A stretch of DNA of 64,000 bases, taken from the NCBI GenBank assembly GCA_022072405.1, contig JAJVHX010000018.1, positions 124,001 to 188,000 on the forward strand. The letters run 5' to 3'. Under the pieces are notes generated by a model. It ran no database searches. It saw nothing but the letters and a program-made list of their open reading frames with translations, and had not been told where the DNA came from. Of the stretch, positions 1-7,954 are shown piece after piece (positions within the stretch are counted from its first letter, which is position 1; every line of letters begins with the position of its first letter). Position numbers and translations under genes: made by a program. The stretch comes from Phycisphaerae bacterium. Lineage in GTDB: Bacteria; Planctomycetota; Phycisphaerae; UBA1845; CAIVHJ01.

Positions 1-367
1 TAGCTGCACTCTGTGCCGATTGCTGGCAGCCGGAGAGCAGGAGGCACAAGATCACCATCATGCAAGAAGAGAGGGGCTTCATGCTCATTGGAGAATCTCC
101 TTTCCCTGTTAAGAATGGTCATTCGCCGACCAGAAGGTGATAGAATACTCGCCGGCGACAGGAGCCATTTGGACAAGCTGCCCCTGCCTAATGTTATAGC
201 AGATTGACAGCTGCAAGGTATGAGTTTTACCCGCCCCCTTCCCTGCAGTAGATTATGGTTAATGTACCTTAGTCGTTTGGGTCAGGTAGGACGTTTTTCG
301 ATTGATTCACGAGGTTCGAAGTCGGACATTATAGCCGCGTTCTGCTCAACGGATGAGGACTCGATCA
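1..367. other. No supported gene
   Basis: I see no convincing coding region in this stretch. The short open frames lack a ribosome-binding site and resemble no family I know. A TTGACA hexamer lies near position 203 without a good partner -10 box. The stretch may be the tail of an intergenic region that begins before the window. Confidence 0.5.
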
Positions 368-760
368 ATGGCACCAAGAACCGATTATGTGATTTGTACC
401 GATATCGCCTTTTCGCCAGGAGTGGTGATGGATGTAGGGGAGTTGGGGCGCGCATGTGTCCACGAGTGGTTCAACCAGTCGCTCTGCCTGGTGAACGATT
501 CGGTCATTCGGATGGGGGTATTCCGTGGGGAGTTTCACTGGCATCATCATGAGCGCGAAGATGAATTTTTCTTTGTGCTGGAAGGTTGCCTGCTGGTCGA
601 TTTCCGCGATCGTACCGTTGCTTTACAGCGGCATCAGGGTATCGTCGTACCACACTGTGTCGAACACCGCACCCGTGCCGAGATGCGCACGGTGGTATTG
701 ATGGTGGAACCCGCCACGATTGTACCCGTCGGGCAATCTACCGCCCCGCCCCACGCCTGA
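368..760 (+). CDS. Small cupin-domain protein
   Basis: Single-domain cupin of about 130 residues, probably a cytoplasmic beta-barrel. The metal-site signature is visible as a His-Trp-His-His-His run followed by Glu-Arg-Glu-Asp-Glu and a Gly (cupin motif 1). Motif 2 follows as Val-Pro-x-x-Val-Glu-His about 35 residues later. Many such proteins bind Fe, Mn or Zn; the substrate cannot be told from sequence. I chose the ATG at 368 because a GAGG box at 355-358 sits about 9 bases upstream, whereas the in-frame ATG at 353 has none. The gene stands alone with no operon partner. Family assignment is firm and function is unknown. Confidence 0.8.
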   Translation: MAPRTDYVICTDIAFSPGVVMDVGELGRACVHEWFNQSLCLVNDSVIRMGVFRGEFHWHHHEREDEFFFVLEGCLLVDFRDRTVALQRHQGIVVPHCVEHRTRAEMRTVVLMVEPATIVPVGQSTAPPHA

Positions 761-1338
761 TGCCCTGGGGCACCTCGCCGACCATCAAGGCGCCATACTC
801 ATTCCGGTTTAAGATTGTGATCCTACCCTGAAGCCCGCAATCTGTTCTGAAAGTAACAGAGTCGCCGGCGAAGGCGATATGACTATTATCACCACAAGCC
901 GAAATGACTGAGCAGCCGTCGAAATGACGCGCTTAATGATGGGCGACAATAAGTAACGTGAATGCCGCGATTGATCCACAGAGCAGTATTCATCAGCGTT
1001 TCTGGAAAATATCCATCAGGAATGAAATGCATAGATATGAATAATGTGCACCGTTCATCAGATCTCTGCCCTTTGATGAACAAACTATCAAAAGATTTTC
1101 TTTTTTTCGGTGATTGGATATTTACAAATAAAAAATCATTTCGCTATGATGAAATCAGTGCATCGCGTATCGGGCGTTCCATCTCCAGTATGCCATCAAG
1201 CCGTATCCTTCCTACTGGTTCCGTGGATGAGTCTGGTCGCCGCCCGAACACTCATAAATATTGACCATCGACCTGTCACCGCGTCGTTTCGCAGAGCAAC
1301 GCGGTATTATCCTGTCACTTTTCGAGAGGGTCATTTCC
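761..1338. other. Long intergenic region with hairpins
   Basis: No supported gene. A hairpin is formed by TCTGTT (841-846) and AACAGA (855-860), followed by the palindrome TCGCCGGCGA at 862-871. Bases 1080-1160 are clearly AT-rich and probably hold the promoter of the secreted protease downstream. A 100-codon open frame at 962-1264 has no family resemblance and no ribosome site, so I do not count it. Confidence 0.45.
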
Positions 1339-3207
1339 ATGGAACGAACGCCGCAGCAACTCGCAATCGGGAAACGTCTGATCTACCTTGTTTTATTCTG
1401 CACCGCCGGACTGGGAGCGCTGGCCAGCAGCCGGTCGATGACCGCGCCCACCGCGGAACCGCTCCACCGTGCCGCCGCGAAATTCGTCCCACCGCTGGCG
1501 ACCTGTTTTGCGCCGGGCACCGATCCCAACTATATGGCTGAAATGGAAGCCAAACTCTTCGAGCTGTGGGCCAATTCCGATGCGGCGCAGAATGACCTCG
1601 GGCGCGATGCACAATATTGGCTGGGCAGCCGCTGGTCCGGAAGCCAGGGTTCCCCCCGCACCATCACCTGGAGTTTTGTGCCCGATGGATTGAGCATTGG
1701 CAGCGGCATTGGTGAATCCACCGCTCCCAGCGAATTATTCAGCCGGATGGACTCGCTCTTCGCTTCGCAGGGGGGTCGGGCTACCTGGATCAACCGCGTG
1801 CAGCAGTGTTTCAACCGCTGGTCCGAACTGACCGGCATCACTTTTACACGCATCACCACCGGAGGCAACGACTGGGATGATGGCGCGTCCTGGGGCAGCG
1901 GCGGCTCTTCCACACGCGGTGAAATGCGCATCAGCATGAAACCGATCGATGGATCGAGCAACGTACTGGCCTATTGCTTCTTCCCCTCTTCCGGAGATAT
2001 GGTTCTGGACCGGGCGGAAAGCTGGGGCAGCTCCTCCAATGCCCACCGCTTCCTGCGCAACACCATCACCCATGAAATGGGTCATGGTATCGGCATCCAG
2101 CATGTCTGCTCCAATAATAATTCGTTCCTGATGGAACCGATCCTGAGCACCAGTTTTGACGGCCCGCGACACGACGACATTCGGGCCGGGCAGCGCCATT
2201 ACGGTGACTCCTTTGAAAGCGACAATACCGCTTCCACCGCTACGTTTATCGGTAACGCTTCCGATGCCGCCATCACCTCCACCTGCACCCTGCCGACGCC
2301 GATCTCGGGCAGCAATCCCACCAGTTCCTCCAATTGCACCATCGATGCCAATGGGGAAGTGGATTACTTTGAGTTTGATGTCGCCGGTCCCAGCCGCGTC
2401 TCGATTACGGTAACGCCGCAAGGGCTGACCTATGACGACAACCAGCAGTCGGGCAGCGGTTCCTGTCCATCGGGCAGCAGCACCAACAGTCTGACCCGGG
2501 CCAACCTGGCGGTGCAGCTCATCGGGTCCAACGGTACGACCGTGCTGGCGACCGCCTCAGCGGCAGCCAGCGGCCTGGCCGAAACCATCAGTAACATCCT
2601 GGTACCGACCGGAAACTATTATGTCCGGGTCTATGAAACCGATTCCCCCACTCAAAGCCAGATGTATACCTTCAGCGTTACGGCCGACGATGTCGAATGT
2701 TATTACAGCAGCGACTGCGACGACAACCAGTTCTGTAACGGTAGCGAAAGCTGTCTGGCGGATGGCAGTTGCCTGGCCGGCAGCGATCCCTGCCCGGGCG
2801 AACTGTGTCGTGAGGTTGATGATCAGTGCGTGCAATGCTTAAGCGACAGTGACTGCCTCGACACCGAATTCTGTAACGGTTCGGAAGTCTGTCTGGCCAG
2901 CGGTGATTGTTCCGGCGGTACGGACCCCTGTCCTGACGAATTATGCCGCGAAACGGATGATCAGTGTGTGCAATGTCTGGAAGCCGCCGACTGTGACGAT
3001 GGTCTGTTCTGCAACGGCGTGGAAAGCTGTTCCGGTGCGGGTGATTGTGCGGATGGTGCTGATCCCTGCGGAACGCTGATCTGCGACGAAGTCCATGACC
3101 GCTGCAAGATTCGTGTATACCCCGTATATGCTGAATGGGTGCAGGGACCGATTGATGCCATACAGATCTGGCCTTGGCCCGGGCCCGGTCCGGGGATACA
3201 TCCATAG
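1339..3207 (+). CDS. Secreted zinc metalloprotease with C-terminal Cys-rich repeats
   Basis: Predicted exported metzincin-type protease, 622 residues. The start is the ATG at 1339, with a GAGAGGG box about 8 bases upstream. It gives a short basic N-terminus and a hydrophobic signal segment (residues 12-30). The zinc site His-Glu-x2-His-x2-Gly-x2-His spans residues 245-255, with a Ser-Phe-Leu-Met-Glu-Pro Met-turn candidate just after. Residues about 290-455 resemble a bacterial pre-peptidase C-terminal (PPC) beta domain. Three repeats of about 38 residues follow, each with the pattern Cys-x5-Cys-x4-Phe-Cys-Asn-Gly and further Cys, likely disulfide-bonded extracellular modules. The tail ends in a Trp-Pro-Trp-Pro-Gly-Pro-Gly-Pro-Gly run. 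Substrate is unknown. Longer in-frame starts back to TTG 1261 would bury the signal peptide. Confidence 0.8.
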   Translation: MERTPQQLAIGKRLIYLVLFCTAGLGALASSRSMTAPTAEPLHRAAAKFVPPLATCFAPGTDPNYMAEMEAKLFELWANSDAAQNDLGRDAQYWLGSRWSGSQGSPRTITWSFVPDGLSIGSGIGESTAPSELFSRMDSLFASQGGRATWINRVQQCFNRWSELTGITFTRITTGGNDWDDGASWGSGGSSTRGEMRISMKPIDGSSNVLAYCFFPSSGDMVLDRAESWGSSSNAHRFLRNTITHEMGHGIGIQHVCSNNNSFLMEPILSTSFDGPRHDDIRAGQRHYGDSFESDNTASTATFIGNASDAAITSTCTLPTPISGSNPTSSSNCTIDANGEVDYFEFDVAGPSRVSITVTPQGLTYDDNQQSGSGSCPSGSSTNSLTRANLAVQLIGSNGTTVLATASAAASGLAETISNILVPTGNYYVRVYETDSPTQSQMYTFSVTADDVECYYSSDCDDNQFCNGSESCLADGSCLAGSDPCPGELCREVDDQCVQCLSDSDCLDTEFCNGSEVCLASGDCSGGTDPCPDELCRETDDQCVQCLEAADCDDGLFCNGVESCSGAGDCADGADPCGTLICDEVHDRCKIRVYPVYAEWVQGPIDAIQIWPWPGPGPGIHP

Positions 3208-3232
3208 CAGTTGCATCTGTTCATTAACATCC

Positions 3233-3263
3233 ACTCGCCGGGACCGCCACCGGCGAGTTTTTT
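3233..3263 (+). terminator. Rho-independent terminator after the metalloprotease gene
   Basis: A perfect 9-bp stem (ACTCGCCGG 3233-3241 with CCGGCGAGT 3250-3258) has an 8-base loop and runs into six T residues. It lies 26 bases after the protease stop codon. Confidence 0.9.
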
Positions 3264-3422
3264 CACGCATAAACTTCCTGGGGAGTAAAATTAAAAAAAA
3301 GCTGCAGGCTTTCACTCGCGCGATGCTCATTATCGCAATATTGAATCCGTTTTGTGATATTTTTGAGGATCGTGTTCAAAAATCGGTAGCCTGCGGGCCG
3401 GCTGAGCGGCTAGGATGGCAGC

Positions 3423-4469
3423 ATGAAAACCATGCCCCCCCGCCGCGAAATGATTCGGGCCTACCAGCGCCGCGACGCGTCGTATGACGGTATTTTTTTT
3501 CTTGCCGTACGCACCACGGGCATCTTCTGCCGACCCTCCTGCCCCGCGGTCAAACCGCTTCCCCGGAACGTGGAATTTTTCAACACCACTACCGCTGCCG
3601 AGCGGGCTGGTTATCGCCCCTGCAAACGCTGCCGCCCGTTGCACACCAATGGCCAGGCGCCTGCCTGGGTTGCGAGACTACTGCAACAGATGCAACTCCA
3701 CCCCGACCAGCGGCTGACCGATCGTGAATTGCGCACCCGGCAACTTCAGCCCGCCACCGTGCGGCGTTATTTCAAGGAGCATTACGGTATGACCTTCCAA
3801 GCCTATCAACGTCAGCAACGGATTGGCTCGGCACTGACTCAACTGCAGCAAGGCAGCGCCGTTACACCCACCAGTCTGGCCAGCGGTTTTGAATCAGAGA
3901 GCGGATTTCGCGATGCCTTTCGTCGGATCATCGGTCAGCCGCCTGGCACCGCCCGCCACACCGCCTGCCGACATGTGGAGCTGCTGACCAGCCCGATCGG
4001 CCCGTTACTGGTAGTCGCCACCGAACAGGCGCTTTGCCGACTGGATTTTGTCGATCGCCAGAGCTCAGCCGCCCAACTGCAGAAACTGGTGAATAACTCG
4101 GCAGAACCTCTCTTCCCCGGAAGTAATGCTGTTTTGAAGCAATTGCAAACTGAACTGGATGGCTATTTCGCCGGTAATTTACAACAATTCACCGTTCCGC
4201 TCAGTGTGCAGGGTACTGATTTTCAAATGCGGGTATGGAAAGCGCTGCAGAATATTCCCTATGGCCAAACGCTTTCTTATGGCCAGTTGGCTGAAAAAAT
4301 CAACCGCCCGAACGCCCAGCGGGCCGTCGGCATGGCCAACCACAATAATCGCATCGCCATCCTCATCCCCTGCCACCGCGTCGTCAACCACAATGGCCAA
4401 CTCGGAGGCTATGGCGGCGGACTCTGGCGAAAACAATTCCTCCTCAACCTGGAACAACAGATAAATTGA
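3423..4469 (+). CDS. ada: Ada: methylphosphotriester/O6-methylguanine-DNA methyltransferase and regulator
   Basis: Suicide DNA-repair protein that transfers methyl groups from damaged DNA to its own Cys residues and acts as a transcription activator. All parts are present in 348 residues. The N-terminal zinc domain has Cys36, Cys40, Cys67 and Cys70. An AraC-type helix-turn-helix follows (about residues 85-180). The C-terminal methyltransferase carries the Pro-Cys-His-Arg-Val active site with Cys317. Its length matches Escherichia coli Ada closely. An AGGAT box precedes the ATG. No alkB or alkA partner is adjacent; the next gene is a lipoprotein. In known Ada systems the methylated protein activates its own promoter, and I infer the same here. 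Confidence 0.95.
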   Translation: MKTMPPRREMIRAYQRRDASYDGIFFLAVRTTGIFCRPSCPAVKPLPRNVEFFNTTTAAERAGYRPCKRCRPLHTNGQAPAWVARLLQQMQLHPDQRLTDRELRTRQLQPATVRRYFKEHYGMTFQAYQRQQRIGSALTQLQQGSAVTPTSLASGFESESGFRDAFRRIIGQPPGTARHTACRHVELLTSPIGPLLVVATEQALCRLDFVDRQSSAAQLQKLVNNSAEPLFPGSNAVLKQLQTELDGYFAGNLQQFTVPLSVQGTDFQMRVWKALQNIPYGQTLSYGQLAEKINRPNAQRAVGMANHNNRIAILIPCHRVVNHNGQLGGYGGGLWRKQFLLNLEQQIN

Positions 4470-4549
4470 TTTCACAATAAAATATTTAACTCGCTAGTAC
4501 GAAGCTAATATATCTTGATCAACTTTTTCATCATTTGCAGGAATCAGGA

Positions 4550-5383
4550 ATGAGCTACCTTTTATCAGGCAATCGTATCGGATTGAGCATATCCATGTTT
4601 CTGGGTAGTTTGGCATTAGCCGGTTGTGGGCCGACCGTGTGGGTGGAGGAGGTGCGGACGCTGGAGCTGAGTTCGGCTCATATCGAGCGGCTGGTGGCCA
4701 GTTCACACAACGGTGATATCAAAGTCTATGCGGTGGAGCAGGCCGATGCCCCGATCCAGGTGGAAGCGCGGATCAAAGCGGGCGGGCGAAGTGAAACCGA
4801 TGCCCGGTCTTGTCTATCCGCGCTGAAACTGGATTCCAGCATCAGCGGAGGCGATCAGAACCTGTGTCCCAAATTCGAACCCTTGCATCCGGCCCACTGG
4901 CAGCTCCAGGTGACGCTGCATGTGCAGATGCCCAAAACTCTTCAACTCCAGGCTGCTTCGCACAATGGCGACGTGTTCGTCAGCGGAATCGCCGGGAACC
5001 TCCACATCGAAAGCCACAACGGGAACCTGACGGTGCGTGACGGGGTGGGTGAATTGCAGGCCGCCTCACACAATGGCCGGATCGAGGTGACCACTCGCGC
5101 CGCACAGGTCCGGCTGGAATCACACAACGGTGAGATCTTCGCCCATCTGCGTAACGGCGGCAGCGTGGGCGGAGCGATCAGCAGCCATAACGGCGGCATC
5201 GTCCTGGATCTGGCTGCGGAAATCTCCGCCTCGCTCAATTGTTCCACGCAAAATGGCTCAATCGAAATCAACCGCACCGCCAAAATAATCAGTAGAAAAA
5301 GTACTCAATTGCAAGCTCAACTGGGCAACGGCGGAGCGGAGTTGAAAGTTGAATCACTCAATGGCTCGATCACAGTTCATTGA
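4550..5383 (+). CDS. Lipoprotein with Ser-His-Asn-Gly beta-helix repeats
   Basis: Predicted lipoprotein of 277 residues resembling the DUF4097 (putative adhesin) fold. A signal peptide ends in a Leu-Ala-Gly-Cys lipobox, giving a lipidated Cys near residue 26. The body repeats a short unit about every 20 residues. Ser-His-Asn-Gly occurs six times, followed by degenerate Gln-Asn-Gly, Gly-Asn-Gly-Gly and Leu-Asn-Gly versions, which is what a right-handed beta-helix with an Asn-Gly turn would give. ATG 4550 is preferred over TTG 4535 because a GCAGGA box sits 7 bases upstream. The surface role is unknown. The EVE gene follows after 17 bases. Confidence 0.75.
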   Translation: MSYLLSGNRIGLSISMFLGSLALAGCGPTVWVEEVRTLELSSAHIERLVASSHNGDIKVYAVEQADAPIQVEARIKAGGRSETDARSCLSALKLDSSISGGDQNLCPKFEPLHPAHWQLQVTLHVQMPKTLQLQAASHNGDVFVSGIAGNLHIESHNGNLTVRDGVGELQAASHNGRIEVTTRAAQVRLESHNGEIFAHLRNGGSVGGAISSHNGGIVLDLAAEISASLNCSTQNGSIEINRTAKIISRKSTQLQAQLGNGGAELKVESLNGSITVH

Positions 5384-5388
5384 TGGTC

Positions 5389-5394
5389 TATAAT
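5389..5394 (+). promoter_or_regulatory. TATAAT box positioned for a leaderless EVE transcript
   Basis: A perfect TATAAT lies 6 bases before the ATG at 5401, so transcription would start at or next to the start codon. The -35 region (about 5366-5371) is a poor match. This is position-based inference only. Confidence 0.35.
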
Positions 5395-5400
5395 GAGCCT

Positions 5401-5805
5401 ATGGAACACTGGCTGGTGAAGAGCGACCCCGATGAATATTCAGCTGCCGACCTGCAGCGGGATAAACGAACGTCCTGGACTGGCGTAAAAAATCCGCAGG
5501 CTCAACAGTACCTGAGGGCCATGAAACAGGGCGATGCGGTCCTGATCTATCACACCGTCGGCGAGAAAGCCATCGTCGCGTTGGCCAAAGTCGCCGCCGC
5601 TCCTCAACCGGACCCCTCTGATCCCGCTGCCAAACGGGTGGTTGTCAATTTGCGTTTTGATACGACTCTGAAAAATCCCGTCACCCTGAGCGCCATCAAA
5701 GCCGACCCCGCTTTTTCCGAGTTTCTGCTGGTCCGCAACAGCCGCCTTTCCGTCATGCCGGTCGCCGCATCACTCTGGAAGAAAATTCTGCAAATGGCAA
5801 TATAA
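5401..5805 (+). CDS. EVE-domain protein
   Basis: Single EVE domain of about 134 residues, a PUA-like fold. Family members typically begin with a Trp-Leu-Val-Lys-Ser-Glu/Asp-Pro motif, seen here at residues 4-10, with Trp-x-Gly-Val-x-Asn and Gly-Asp-x-Val-x-x-Tyr-His motifs following. EVE domains are thought to bind modified nucleobases in DNA or RNA, and some occur in defence proteins, but this is a stand-alone housekeeping-like form. The start at 5401 fits the family N-terminus; in-frame TTG 5380 and ATG 5383 would add a few residues. A hairpin with a TTCG loop lies just after the stop (5807-5826). Confidence 0.85.
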   Translation: MEHWLVKSDPDEYSAADLQRDKRTSWTGVKNPQAQQYLRAMKQGDAVLIYHTVGEKAIVALAKVAAAPQPDPSDPAAKRVVVNLRFDTTLKNPVTLSAIKADPAFSEFLLVRNSRLSVMPVAASLWKKILQMAI

Positions 5806-5870
5806 GGCCATTCCTTCGGTAATGGCAGCCTCGGCTTGAGTCTACGCACATCTGGACAGACAATAGCATC

Positions 5871-6659
5871 ATGTGGGGAAGTTATCTGATAATCGCCATC
5901 GTCTCGGCGGGAGCGGCCGGGCTGACTTTTTTCAGCGGGTTCGGTCTGGGCACGCTGCTGCTGCCGGTATTCGCCCTGTTTTTTCCCACCCCGCAAGCGG
6001 TCGCCCTGACGGCTGTGGTGCACCTGCTCAATAACTTTTTCAAGCTAAGCCTGACCTGCCGTCAGGCGCAGTGGCGGGTGGTTTTGAGGTTTGGGTTGCC
6101 CGCCATGATCGCGGCCTTCGCTGGAGCGCAACTACTGCTCTGGCTGGGAGAACTTGAACCCCTGGGTTCATATAGGCTCGGCGGGCACGTGGTGCAAATC
6201 GATCCGATCAACCTGATCATCGGCCTGCTGATTTTCATTTTCGTTGTTCTCGAATTTCTGCCCGCCATACGAGACCTCGCCATTGCCCCGCAATATCTGC
6301 CAATCGGAGGATTTTTGAGCGGATTTTTCGGAGGACTATCGGGCCATCAGGGGGCGTTTCGTTCCATGTTTCTGGTCAAAGCCGGATTAGGAAAAGAGGC
6401 CTTTATCGCCACTGGCGTGGTGATCGCTGTACTGGTTGATCTGACTCGCCTGGCCACCTATTTTGAAAAAATGGCCAACCCATTGCGAAATCATCTAAGT
6501 ATTGTCCTGACTGCCACTTCAGCTGCTTTTATCGGCTCCTGGCTGGGGAATCATTTTCTGAAAAAAACCACCTATGCGAATGTGCAGCGGGTGGTATCGA
6601 TTTTGCTTATTCTGATCGCTGTCGGACTGGGCAGCGGCCTGCTCGCCGGACAACACTAA
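5871..6659 (+). CDS. TSUP-family membrane transporter (TauE/SafE-like)
   Basis: Integral membrane protein of 262 residues with about seven to eight hydrophobic segments. Two related halves each have a Gly-rich entry segment (Phe-Ser-Gly-Phe-Gly-Leu-Gly near residue 22 and Gly-Gly-Phe-Leu-Ser-Gly-Phe-Phe-Gly-Gly-Leu-Ser-Gly near 143), typical of the TauE/SafE/TSUP family. Members are implicated in export or uptake of sulfite, sulfoacetate and other organic anions. The substrate here cannot be inferred. The gene ends 20 bases before the citrate lyase genes and could be co-transcribed with them, perhaps for an organic acid; that link is speculation. Confidence 0.8.
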   Translation: MWGSYLIIAIVSAGAAGLTFFSGFGLGTLLLPVFALFFPTPQAVALTAVVHLLNNFFKLSLTCRQAQWRVVLRFGLPAMIAAFAGAQLLLWLGELEPLGSYRLGGHVVQIDPINLIIGLLIFIFVVLEFLPAIRDLAIAPQYLPIGGFLSGFFGGLSGHQGAFRSMFLVKAGLGKEAFIATGVVIAVLVDLTRLATYFEKMANPLRNHLSIVLTATSAAFIGSWLGNHFLKKTTYANVQRVVSILLILIAVGLGSGLLAGQH

Positions 6660-6679
6660 AGTTCGTAAAGGAATTGAAC

Positions 6680-7915
6680 GTGGCAACAACACCTGTCACC
6701 GCAGAAGCGGGTCGTCGAGGCAAGGATGTGCGTTCGGATTGCTGGTTCCGTGTCACAACGGCTGCCGGCGGCGGACTCGACCTGCAATTGCAAAGCAAAG
6801 TCGAATCGATGTATGGCGAAGCCAACCGCCGACTCATCACCGACATGCTGCACCAACTGGAAATCAAAAACCTCCGTGTGGAAATGGAAGACTGCGGAGC
6901 TTTGCCGTGGGTCATCATGGCCCGGCTGGAGTGCGCCTTGCGGCGCGGCGGATTCACTGTTGGTGACGGTTATTGGCCGCCCTTCTCCGAACATGCCCGC
7001 ACGGCGAATACGCAGCGCGACCGGTTCCGCCGTACGCGACTCTACCTGCCCGGCAACGAACCGAAATTCATGCTTAACGCCGGCATCCATCAGCCCGACG
7101 GAGTCATCCTCGATCTGGAAGACAGTGTCGCTCCGCCGGAAAAAGATGCTGCCCGTCTGCTGGTGCGCAACGCGCTGCGTACGCTCGACTTTTTCGGCAG
7201 TGAACGGATGGTCCGCATCAACCAGGGCGAGGTGGGCCTGCTCGATCTCGACGCCATTATTCCCCACAATGTCCACGTCATCCTGATTCCCAAGGTCGAA
7301 TCCCCCGATCAGATCCGCACGGTGGATGACCATATCCATAAAATCAGTGTTGCCCAAAGAGCCGCGGGCTTCAGCCCGCGCGAATCATCTCCCGCAGACC
7401 CCGCGCCTGTTTACCTCATGCCCATTATCGAAAGCGCTCTCGGTGCGATCCGTGCCTATGAAATCGCCACCAGTTCTACCAACATCTGCGCCTTGACCAT
7501 CGGCCTGGAAGATTACACGGCCGACCTCGGCTGCGAACGCACCGCCGAAGGTCGCGAAAGTTTCTGGGCCCGCGCCCAGGTGATCAACGCTGCCAAAGCC
7601 GCCCGCGTCCAGGCCATCGACACCGTTTTTTCCGACATCAACGACATGGAGGGATTGCGGGCCAGTGTGCTGGAGGCCAAGTCGCTGGGCTTTGAAGGTA
7701 AGGGCTGCATCCACCCGCGCCAGATCGCCGTGGTCCATGAAGCCTTCGCTCCGGGCGAAAAAGAACTGGAAAAAGCCCGAAAAATCGTCGCCGCCTTCAA
7801 CGAAGCCTCTCAAAAAGGTCTCGGGGTGGTGGCCCTGGGCAGCAAAATGATCGACCCACCCGTGGTCAAACGGGCCCTCCGCGTGGTGAAATTGGCCGAA
7901 ATGCTCGACCGCTAA
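6680..7915 (+). CDS. Citrate lyase acyl-carrier/beta-subunit fusion (CitD-CitE)
   Basis: One polypeptide of 411 residues joins two subunits that are normally separate. Residues about 8-95 resemble CitD, the acyl carrier: a beta-rich start, then Gly-Gly-Leu-Asp-Leu-Gln-Leu, a Tyr-Gly-x2-Asn-Arg segment and Glu-Asp-Cys-Gly-Ala-Leu-Pro. Residues about 115-410 are CitE of the HpcH/HpaI aldolase family, with Leu-Tyr-Leu-Pro-Gly-Asn, Leu-Asp-Leu-Glu-Asp-Ser-Val and Arg-Ile-Asn-Gln. CitE releases oxaloacetate from citryl-thioester. The start is GTG 6680, with AAAGGA 7 bases upstream. By eye the Ser expected to carry the phosphoribosyl-dephospho-CoA arm may be shifted by one residue. A palindromic repeat is embedded at 7363-7380. 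citF follows after 39 bases. Confidence 0.85.
   Translation: MATTPVTAEAGRRGKDVRSDCWFRVTTAAGGGLDLQLQSKVESMYGEANRRLITDMLHQLEIKNLRVEMEDCGALPWVIMARLECALRRGGFTVGDGYWPPFSEHARTANTQRDRFRRTRLYLPGNEPKFMLNAGIHQPDGVILDLEDSVAPPEKDAARLLVRNALRTLDFFGSERMVRINQGEVGLLDLDAIIPHNVHVILIPKVESPDQIRTVDDHIHKISVAQRAAGFSPRESSPADPAPVYLMPIIESALGAIRAYEIATSSTNICALTIGLEDYTADLGCERTAEGRESFWARAQVINAAKAARVQAIDTVFSDINDMEGLRASVLEAKSLGFEGKGCIHPRQIAVVHEAFAPGEKELEKARKIVAAFNEASQKGLGVVALGSKMIDPPVVKRALRVVKLAEMLDR
7355..7381 (+). repeat. REP-like palindrome inside the CitE coding region
   Basis: CGCGGGCT-TC-AGCCCGCG (7363-7380) is a perfect 8-bp-arm palindrome. It is translated in frame as Arg-Ala-Ala-Gly-Phe-Ser-Pro-Arg in a loop before the conserved Met-Pro-Ile-Ile-Glu-Ser-Ala-Leu-Gly motif. 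The 19 bases 7355-7373 recur exactly in hypF (47406-47424), and the GCGGGCT/AGCCCGC arms recur between genes at 9695-9710. Confidence 0.65.
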
Positions 7916-7954
7916 ACAGCAGCATCCAAACGAACAATATATAAAGGCAATTTT

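Noticed and set aside
962..1264. 100-codon plus-strand frame in the gap before the metalloprotease
   Set aside because: No ribosome site, no signal peptide, no family resemblance, and it runs through a clearly AT-rich regulatory stretch.
1735..2421. Minus-strand open frame opposite the metalloprotease
   Set aside because: Gly/Val-rich antisense frame; the plus-strand gene has a signal peptide and a zinc site.
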